64,000 nt of DNA from an uncultured Pirellula sp. (GTDB lineage Bacteria > Planctomycetota > Planctomycetia > Pirellulales > Pirellulaceae): positions 62,001 to 126,000 of the forward strand of contig CAIOHR010000380.1 in assembly GCA_903858115.1 (NCBI GenBank), in the 5' to 3' direction. This document shows positions 17,846-25,168 of the stretch, piece after piece. How positions within the stretch are numbered: position 1 is the stretch's first letter; each line of letters opens with the position of its first letter. The notes below the pieces were generated by a model, which saw nothing but the letters and a program-made list of their open reading frames with translations, did no database searches and had not been told where the DNA came from. A program made the position numbers and the translations under genes.

Positions 17846-17992
17846 AGCTAATGTTCCCTATTGGAGAAGATGTATCAATGCTGGAACGCACCAAGATTAA
17901 AACATAGCGAACAGATCCATGGAAGATGACACAGCCATTGCGTGCCATCCATGTACCTTGCCAGGCTGGTCGGATTTGAGCCCATTTCAAGG

Positions 17993-19603
17993 TTATGGAC
18001 TTTGAAACTCGATAGATACAAATATCGGTCGATGGTCTGAGGCGACGGACTCTTCGATCACTCTCGACGAAACGATGACAGGCTTGGTCGGTCTTCGTAA
18101 AAGAATGTAATCAAGCTGCCGAGTTGGTGATGCGGTTGGAAACGTAGGGAGATTCTGACGATCTTGCGGGGCGCTCCACGATTCGGTTATTTTGGAAATC
18201 ACTTTACTTCCGGGCACATCGTTCATGTCGCCTGCCAACAGTGAAATGACAGCGTCGCGAGACCCGAGATTTGCTAACTGCGTTGCTTGTTCCAATCTTA
18301 TCGTAGGTTCCGCATGGTCCAAATGCGTAGAAATGAACTGCACACGATAATCTTTTGTAAACTCGAACAGCGAGGACACGGCGATCCGCTGTTCTCGATT
18401 GTCTCGATTGGCCAATTTCGTGATCTCTACGTTCACCAATGGAAAACGCGACAGAATGGCTTGTCCATATTCTCCTCCTTCGAAATCAATTGCCTTCGCA
18501 AACGACTCGTACATGCCGGTCAAACGAGCCAATTCGTTCGACTGATCGACATTTCCGCTTCGCTTCGTTTTGCGATCGACTTCTTGTAATGCGACCAGGT
18601 CGGGATCCGCGTTTCGTATCAACGATGTAATTCGTTTGAGATCCACTCGTTCATCGAGGCCGCGACCGTGATGGATGTTGTAGCTGAGCACTCGAAGTGT
18701 CGGCTTCACATCGATGGTTCGAAGTATTGCGGTGACGGGAAAATGATCCGAGGGTGTTCTGCCCTCTCGTTGCGTTCGATCGATTCGAGCTTGTCGCACT
18801 TGCCAATGCGAAGAGCACGCGATCCAATCGATCCGAGGACCACCGGTGTTGGCCGCTTTGAAGCCGGAGAATGTGCCCGTAGACGGATCGGGGTGAGGGC
18901 TCGTCGTCTTGATATACGAATCCTGAAGCGTGATCAAATCAGGCTTCGTTGGGTCGCTATCAAACAGCGATTTGTACGGACCTGACTTTGCATCCGCATT
19001 GAAGTCGCCGGTGATGATGACACGGCAATCGGCACCGAGCGTCGTGACTTTGCTTCGAATCAGGCTTGCGGATTGCGAACGAGCCTCAGCCCCCATATGG
19101 TCAAAGTGAGTATTAAGGAACAAAATTGGTGCTGCTTCTTGAGCCGTGTTGTCTCGAAGTTTCACCCAGGTAGCGATGCGTGGCAAAGCAGCATCCCAAC
19201 CTTTGGAGCCGATGACATCAGGGGACGGGCTAAGCCAGAAATGCCCTCCATCTAACTTTTCGAAGCGGCTCTGATTGAAGAACAAAGCGGCCATTTCGCC
19301 ATTGTCTTTGCCATCATCACGCCCTACGCCGAACGACTGGTACTTGCGCAGTCGCTCTTGAAGGTAATCGCGTTGGAATGCGAGTGTTTCCTGCGTACCT
19401 AGCAGATCAGGGGCGAACTCTTCGATCGTCTCGACCAAAAACTCTCTGCGTTTATCCCAATGATTCTCACCATCCTTCGCGGTCCCATAGCGAATGTTGA
19501 AACTCATCACACGGACCGGCAACTCATCACTCGCCATGCAAAACGCACTAGCAAAGAGGAGCATAGACGCGAGGAATCCCCGTAGGCTGCGAATCGAGTT
19601 CAT
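17993..19603 (-). CDS. Exported protein with two tandem endonuclease/exonuclease/phosphatase domains
   Basis: With ATG 19603 the protein has 536 residues and a signal peptide (hydrophobic 10-22, likely cleavage near FCMASD). Domain 1 (about 30-296) has MSFNIRYG, QET (Glu72), NTHFDH, GDFN (199-202) and SDHFPV (285-290). Domain 2 (about 303-534) has LSYNIHHG, QEVD (Glu341), STHLDH, GDMN (458-461) and SDHRPI (522-527). Both active sites look complete. EEP enzymes include nucleases, sphingomyelinases and inositol phosphatases; export suggests scavenging of nucleic acid or lipid phosphates. The frame extends to 19669, but the upstream 22 residues lack a signal peptide. Two fused intact domains in one protein are uncommon. 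Confidence 0.85.
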   Translation of the reverse strand: MNSIRSLRGFLASMLLFASAFCMASDELPVRVMSFNIRYGTAKDGENHWDKRREFLVETIEEFAPDLLGTQETLAFQRDYLQERLRKYQSFGVGRDDGKDNGEMAALFFNQSRFEKLDGGHFWLSPSPDVIGSKGWDAALPRIATWVKLRDNTAQEAAPILFLNTHFDHMGAEARSQSASLIRSKVTTLGADCRVIITGDFNADAKSGPYKSLFDSDPTKPDLITLQDSYIKTTSPHPDPSTGTFSGFKAANTGGPRIDWIACSSHWQVRQARIDRTQREGRTPSDHFPVTAILRTIDVKPTLRVLSYNIHHGRGLDERVDLKRITSLIRNADPDLVALQEVDRKTKRSGNVDQSNELARLTGMYESFAKAIDFEGGEYGQAILSRFPLVNVEITKLANRDNREQRIAVSSLFEFTKDYRVQFISTHLDHAEPTIRLEQATQLANLGSRDAVISLLAGDMNDVPGSKVISKITESWSAPQDRQNLPTFPTASPTRQLDYILLRRPTKPVIVSSRVIEESVASDHRPIFVSIEFQSP

Positions 19604-19690
19604 TATGTTTCTCTGAGGCATCAAGTGGAGGTAGTCGTGGTACTGTGGTACATGGTTCTTCTGCCGCATAGTGAGTTTCGCTCTTATGGA

Positions 19691-22600
19691 CTAAAACTCG
19701 CGCTGATTATAGCGTAATCGCCAATCGACATGGTTGCTGTACGCCATCGCTTTGTTGACAATCTGAAATAGATCTGGATCGTAAAATGCCAAGTCTTCGC
19801 GAGTTCGAATTGCATTTGCATTATCTGTCGGTGGCGGCGATTGCCCAACAGCATTGAAATAAGCCAGGACGCCATAATTCCAATATTCAATTCGACTATG
19901 AATGGCTTGAGTACCTCGCCACTTCCCTTTTGCTGTCTGTTGCTCGAACGCAACTTTGAGGGAATCATCCAATCGCGCATCCAGTCGTTCCAATCGCAAT
20001 TCATACTGCTGCCAAACATTCTTCGGTCGATTTTCCCAATCGGGGTCTATTGGCCTAGTCGCGGCAATTTTGTAGATGGCGTCCGCTAGCAAATAGATCA
20101 AATGACTATTCTCTTTCGAGTTCGCGTACCGCGATGCCACAAGGTTCTCTTCGCCAACGACGATCAAATTCAACTCGGGAGAGTATTCCAAGTACCTCGC
20201 TAGATGATCCACGCTTTTGGCCGCAGCATGACTGTGCTTTAGCTCGGGTAGGTTCGCCAACGACTCGTTCTTTCCAAGGACGATGAGCTTTGTTTTCGAA
20301 GCGATGATGGCTTTGAGGATGTCATGGCGATAGGCGAACATTTTGCGAACGATGTCGTTTGCCATCAATAAAGATTCGTCCGAAGCGTCTCGTCCCAGAA
20401 CCGTAAACTCGCGCGCCCAGCAAAACTTGGTGTAGTACGGATCGATTGTTAACTTTTCCGGAGGGGACTCCACGACAGGTAGTGGGCGAGGGAATTGATA
20501 ACGCCAATCGAAGGAAGCATCGAGTTGGAGGATGGATCGAACCAACTCGTAACCGACCGGATCATATGACTTCAGTTGTTCTCTCGTTCCTATGGGCCCG
20601 TGGTTCCAATTGTTGATACGATTGCAGTCGAAGTATGCTTGGCAAATTTCAGCCCAGTATTCGCCAGGATTCGACCCAGCGTAAGCAGACTCATAGAGAC
20701 CTTTTTGTTTTGCGTTATCGTAAGTCTCTTTTAAACGTCGGCTCCAGTCCGGATCGATGCTTCGCAATGCACCATCGATCGTATGGCAGAATTCATGGAC
20801 GCCGATGCTTTCGTCGTCGTAACGATCTAACGCAAGACCGAGTAGGTTCTCTTCGCCAAAACTGGTGGGTTTGCCTCCGGTTCCTCGTACTCGCTCGTTT
20901 TGAAAAGCGGGATCAGGGTGATCGCTATACTCGGGCATATCCGTATAAACTTGATCTTTACCGATGATGATGAGATACATCCCATTCTTTTGCATCGCTC
21001 GAAGGATATCGGGGCGGCCTGCAAGCATATGGCTGACGATCCCATAGGTTCGCTTTAACGCTTGGTCGTCGACTTCTTTCGATGCGACAACAGGCAATCC
21101 GTTAACGTCAATGTACTTGCTATAGAACGCGCGAGCTTTGTCTTTGTATCTTTCCCTCACCAATTCGAAAAAAGACTCAGGCGGCACGGACAACGAGGCA
21201 TTCAAATCTACTTTGATGGCTGCCTCTGATGTGGATTGGATAGAAGAGGATTGGACAGGCATCACGGGGACCGTCCGCTTGGCTTGGACGACAGCGACGT
21301 TGGACTTCGTCTTCGTGGCATCTGATAGCGAAGCTGAAGTGGTCGCTGGTAGCAAATGTTTGACAAAGTAGTCGTGCATGCGTCGAGACCCGTACGCGCC
21401 ACCCATTCCATGTCCGCCATTGGGTACCACGAGTAAATCAAAGTCCTTGTCTGCCCGAACAAGAGCATCCGCTACACGCATCGTGGACTCAGGGGGCACG
21501 TTGGTGTCCATCTCACCGACGATCAAGAACAACTTTCCTTGAAGACGATGTGCGTTATCGACGTTCGAGCATTCCGCATAGTGTGGGCCGACGGGATATC
21601 CCATCCATTGCTCGTTCCACGAAGCTTTGTCCATTCGATTGTCATGGCAACCGCAGGCAGCCACCGCCACTTTGTAGAACTCTGGATAGAACAGAACAGC
21701 ACCTGCCGCGTTTTGCCCACCGGCAGATGTTCCATAGATTCCAACTCGCGACAGATCCATCTCTGGATACTTGGCAGCCGCCGACTGCATCCAAAGAATG
21801 CGATCTGGGAAGCCTGCATCCTTGAGGTTCTTCCAACATACGTCATGAAAAGCTTTAGATCGGTTGGCCGTTCCCATTCCATCGATCTTTACAACGATGA
21901 ATCCTAACCGCGTCATCGATTCGTAACGTATGCTCGGACTGAACGTTTTAGGTACATACGAGCTTTGCGGGCCAGCATAGATGTCTTCAATAACCGGATA
22001 CTTTTTGGTTGGATCAAAGTCTTTCGGACGACAGATGATTCCCCAAATATCGGTCGTTCCATCGCGTCCTTTCGAAACGAAGACTTCAGGTGCTGACCAA
22101 CCGCTTGCCTTCAGCTCAGATACATCTGCCGTTTCCAGATCACAAACTTTTCTACCGTCGGATACCCGGCGTAGCTCTGTGATTGGAGCTTGGTCAACAC
22201 GAGAATAGGTATCGATCACAAAATCTCTATTTGGCGAAAACTGAATCGAGTGATTGCCGTTCCCTTCCGTAAGCCAAGTCAGCGCCCCGGTATCGAGCGA
22301 TACATAGCCGTAATGGACTAGGTAGGGATCTTGGCCATCTCGGCCACTTGCACTGAACCAAACGTTTCTGTTCGACTCATCGATCGACTCTACGCTTCGA
22401 ACGACGATTCCCTTCGGTGTGAGGACCCGTTTTTCCTGACCTGTTTCTGCATCGATCAAGATGAGTTGTCGCCATCCATATTTCTCGGTGGCGTATAAGA
22501 TTTCGTTCGAGTCGTTCAGCCATTGAACCAACGCGAGTTTCTGATTCTCGGTGTGGGCCGTCCAGAGGAACGTCTCGGTCTTCTCGTCGATGATGTTGCG

Positions 22601-23893
22601 CGTACTTCCGGTTTGAGTACGAACCTCGATCAGCCGAAATCGTTGATGGCCTCGATCTGTTTGCTCATAAGTAAACGTCGAGCCATCTCTGCCAAACCGA
22701 ATGCGAGGTCGCAACCACTCGTGCTCGAATAGGACAACACTAGGTTTGATCTGTTCGCGGTTGTCGACTCGGAACAAGTTTAATTCATACGTTGGGAATA
22801 AATCGCCAGGCAAAACGTAAGGTCTTGTTTCCAAAAGAGCACGGCCACCATCGGCAGGTGAAGATCGAATCCAATGGACCGTTTTTTTCTCTACAATCTT
22901 TTCACGAAACGCAACCACGACGCTTGAGTCGGGCGACCAAGTGAGTTGACCATAAACGTCTGAGGCACTTCCATCTTTGCTGAGCACCACCCGCTCATCG
23001 TTCTCTATCCGATAGATGACCACATTATTGTCTTCCACCGATGCTCGCCATTTTCCATCGGGAGACATGGACTCTCGGGATCTACCATTACCAGCGGGCG
23101 GACGACGTCGCGCAGGTGGACTGGACGTTAACGGACGACCATCGATCACGATAGTTGTGTGGCTATCTTGGGCTGTGACTTCGCCGAGACTTTCGCCTTT
23201 CGCATTTTCGATTCGCCAACGATGCCCACCAAAGGTATGCTGTTCTTTGGAAGTAGCTGGAGGAATCTTTCCGTAGCTAGTCTTTTCACCATTGCCACTG
23301 AGCCAGAAGATCTCAATCGGCTCTTTCAATTTGTTTTCAAACGTAATCGAACTATCATCACCATTGGCTTGGGATCGTGATCGCCCGCGATTCTCGCTTG
23401 CTTCAACGGGCGCCGTAGCAGTTTTGGGCTTCTCCACTTCTTGAAGCGTCTTTTGATCCCAACGATACGCCTTGTCCGATCCGATCAACACCCAAGTGCG
23501 GTCGGCGCTCTGATACTCCAACCGATTGATAGGCAAGTGGGTATGTCGTACGGAAGGTCCCATAGCGTTTGCGACAGTTTTATGATCAAACGCTGGATCA
23601 CGCATTCCTTTGGCAGCATCCACGACAATGAACTCTTGACCTCCGTCAGGGAGTTCATTCCGATACCAGAACATCGGAATTCCCTCGATCCAATTAGGAA
23701 CCACGCGACTGCGATACACTCTTGCACCTTCACGGGCTGCACGATTTCTATCTTGAGGTGAATCCGGTTGCTCAAACGCGATCAAGTCCTCATCGTCAGC
23801 TGCTTCTGCAGAACATAGGGTGGGTGGTAAACAACCCATTACAAGGAAAAAAAAATGCGACCAAAACAAATACCAGGTTTTTTTGTAACGCAT
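19691..23893 (-). CDS. Exported S9 peptidase with VHL-like domain and tandem zincin-like domains
   Basis: With ATG 23893 the protein has 1400 residues. A signal peptide or lipoprotein signal is at 1-30 (LVMGC near residue 21). Residues 180-252 resemble the beta domain of the von Hippel-Lindau protein (FENKLKEPIEIFW, PPATSKEQHTFGGHRW). Residues about 270-620 form a DPP4-type beta propeller, then an S9 hydrolase with GTSAGG (Ser723), Asp796 and His828. Residues 905-1140 form a zincin-like domain with HEFCH (1033-1037) and GEYWAE (1077-1082). Residues 1150-1400 repeat that fold without the metal ligands. The likely role is degradation of external peptides. The fusion to C-terminal zincin-like repeats is unusual. 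The upstream 30-residue extension to 23983 looks non-coding. Confidence 0.85.
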   Translation of the reverse strand: MRYKKTWYLFWSHFFFLVMGCLPPTLCSAEAADDEDLIAFEQPDSPQDRNRAAREGARVYRSRVVPNWIEGIPMFWYRNELPDGGQEFIVVDAAKGMRDPAFDHKTVANAMGPSVRHTHLPINRLEYQSADRTWVLIGSDKAYRWDQKTLQEVEKPKTATAPVEASENRGRSRSQANGDDSSITFENKLKEPIEIFWLSGNGEKTSYGKIPPATSKEQHTFGGHRWRIENAKGESLGEVTAQDSHTTIVIDGRPLTSSPPARRRPPAGNGRSRESMSPDGKWRASVEDNNVVIYRIENDERVVLSKDGSASDVYGQLTWSPDSSVVVAFREKIVEKKTVHWIRSSPADGGRALLETRPYVLPGDLFPTYELNLFRVDNREQIKPSVVLFEHEWLRPRIRFGRDGSTFTYEQTDRGHQRFRLIEVRTQTGSTRNIIDEKTETFLWTAHTENQKLALVQWLNDSNEILYATEKYGWRQLILIDAETGQEKRVLTPKGIVVRSVESIDESNRNVWFSASGRDGQDPYLVHYGYVSLDTGALTWLTEGNGNHSIQFSPNRDFVIDTYSRVDQAPITELRRVSDGRKVCDLETADVSELKASGWSAPEVFVSKGRDGTTDIWGIICRPKDFDPTKKYPVIEDIYAGPQSSYVPKTFSPSIRYESMTRLGFIVVKIDGMGTANRSKAFHDVCWKNLKDAGFPDRILWMQSAAAKYPEMDLSRVGIYGTSAGGQNAAGAVLFYPEFYKVAVAACGCHDNRMDKASWNEQWMGYPVGPHYAECSNVDNAHRLQGKLFLIVGEMDTNVPPESTMRVADALVRADKDFDLLVVPNGGHGMGGAYGSRRMHDYFVKHLLPATTSASLSDATKTKSNVAVVQAKRTVPVMPVQSSSIQSTSEAAIKVDLNASLSVPPESFFELVRERYKDKARAFYSKYIDVNGLPVVASKEVDDQALKRTYGIVSHMLAGRPDILRAMQKNGMYLIIIGKDQVYTDMPEYSDHPDPAFQNERVRGTGGKPTSFGEENLLGLALDRYDDESIGVHEFCHTIDGALRSIDPDWSRRLKETYDNAKQKGLYESAYAGSNPGEYWAEICQAYFDCNRINNWNHGPIGTREQLKSYDPVGYELVRSILQLDASFDWRYQFPRPLPVVESPPEKLTIDPYYTKFCWAREFTVLGRDASDESLLMANDIVRKMFAYRHDILKAIIASKTKLIVLGKNESLANLPELKHSHAAAKSVDHLARYLEYSPELNLIVVGEENLVASRYANSKENSHLIYLLADAIYKIAATRPIDPDWENRPKNVWQQYELRLERLDARLDDSLKVAFEQQTAKGKWRGTQAIHSRIEYWNYGVLAYFNAVGQSPPPTDNANAIRTREDLAFYDPDLFQIVNKAMAYSNHVDWRLRYNQREF

Positions 23894-24120
23894 GCAATGT
23901 GAGATGGCTAAGGAGATCGATAAAGAGAAGGATACCGAATACCCTGGATTATATCTGCTGTAACAAGAAGTAATACGGAGCAAAGAAGTCTTTGGCTTTC
24001 ATATTGCGAAATTAAGCCTGCAATTCATTATTGTTACAGAAAGCACTGTTGCTGATTCTGTTTATCCAACAGAGATGGACTTGGCATCATCTATATCTTT
24101 GCTGCGATATCTTTGCAATT

Positions 24121-24771
24121 CTAAACGAGGGACATTAAGTAGAGCATTTCGCAACAGATCTGGGCAGAACGCTCGTCGTATCGCTGGGCTTCCAATTCGG
24201 TGCCGTCGGCGACCTTTGGGTCTTCGTACCGAATCGGAATGCGTAGATCGCAGCCCATCACAAGCGGACAGGCGTCGTCGGCCTGCGAACAAGTCATCAC
24301 CGCGCAGTAACCTTTGCTTGGATTAGGCGGATCTCCATAAGCTTTAGAGAAGCATACCTGCGGAGTCGACGACGCGGAGTTGTAAACGCTATAAAGTGGA
24401 TTCGTTGCGGTGGGATCATCGGCAACGATCCTGAGGCCGCATCGTTGCATGGCTGCGACAGCGCGAGGGTTGAACGCGGTAGCCTCCGTTCCGCCCGAAT
24501 AGGTTTCAACATTGTCTAAGCAATAGTAATCAGCAGCGACCTGAGCCCAAATCTGTGAGAGGTGGCTTCGTCTGGAATTGTGCGTGCAGATGAACGTCAA
24601 CTTGGCTGGCTCCAACTTCGACAGTCGTTCACGAATGAAATCGGCAACTTTGGAAAGCTCAGCCTTTCGGTCGCTTGGGATCGTATCGAACCGTTTTGAT
24701 GCTTCCGTCAAGTATTGCTTCAATTCAGGGTAGAACACGGGCGAAGCCTCTTCCATTCTATTAACTGTCAC
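24121..24771 (-). CDS. Low-molecular-weight phosphatase/arsenate reductase-like protein
   Basis: A 216-residue cytoplasmic protein with the LMW tyrosine phosphatase/ArsC fold. The catalytic P-loop is CTHNSRRS (Cys62-Ser69) after a hydrophobic strand. It continues with SGGTEATAFNPRAV, as in thioredoxin-coupled arsenate reductases, and has a Cys-rich late region (AVMTCSQADDACPLVMGC). Family members reduce arsenate or dephosphorylate proteins. No ars operon genes are adjacent, and a 50-residue helical N-terminus precedes the core, so a phosphatase is as likely as a reductase. The start at 24771 is the first ATG. It is transcribed away from the amidohydrolase-like gene run. Confidence 0.75.
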   Translation of the reverse strand: MTVNRMEEASPVFYPELKQYLTEASKRFDTIPSDRKAELSKVADFIRERLSKLEPAKLTFICTHNSRRSHLSQIWAQVAADYYCLDNVETYSGGTEATAFNPRAVAAMQRCGLRIVADDPTATNPLYSVYNSASSTPQVCFSKAYGDPPNPSKGYCAVMTCSQADDACPLVMGCDLRIPIRYEDPKVADGTELEAQRYDERSAQICCEMLYLMSLV

Positions 24772-25168
24772 TCAAGGATTCCTCAAATGGTTATTGGTTA
24801 TTCAAAGAATTTGTGCCTACATTATCACATTCGTACGAAATCTCGACCTCCGGCGGCATTCAAATGGTTGGGCATTTCACCCGTTTTTTCGAATGCAAGA
24901 TCTATCACGTGTGAAACCGATGAAGATTTTTGGTGGTTTGGGGATTCCAGTCCGTTGCGATAGGATCCGATTATGACTATCTTGGCAATTGCGACTAGAC
25001 TCTCCCCATAGACTGAAAACTTTGAATGCGAGCTCTTCCCTGGAGTATTGCTTCCACGATTCCTTCTTTGCATTCTCGCAATTGAACCTGCGTTCCCTCA
25101 ATTCCGTGAATGGTCGTCGGCTAGCTCGCGATTCCACGAAGTCAGTCCGCTCGCACAAGATCTGCAAT
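24772..25168. other. Divergent intergenic region before the amidohydrolase-like gene run
   Basis: About 400 nt between the phosphatase-like gene (minus) and the first amidohydrolase-like gene (plus). A plus-strand frame is open from 24989, but its first 60 residues show no signal peptide or conserved segment, and a good signal peptide starts at ATG 25169. The region probably holds both promoters and a leader. No promoter, riboswitch or terminator is clear enough to place. Confidence 0.4.

Noticed and set aside
19604..19669. N-terminal extension of the double EEP protein
   Set aside because: The signal peptide begins at 19603 and the upstream 22 residues are hydrophilic, so the longer start is unlikely.
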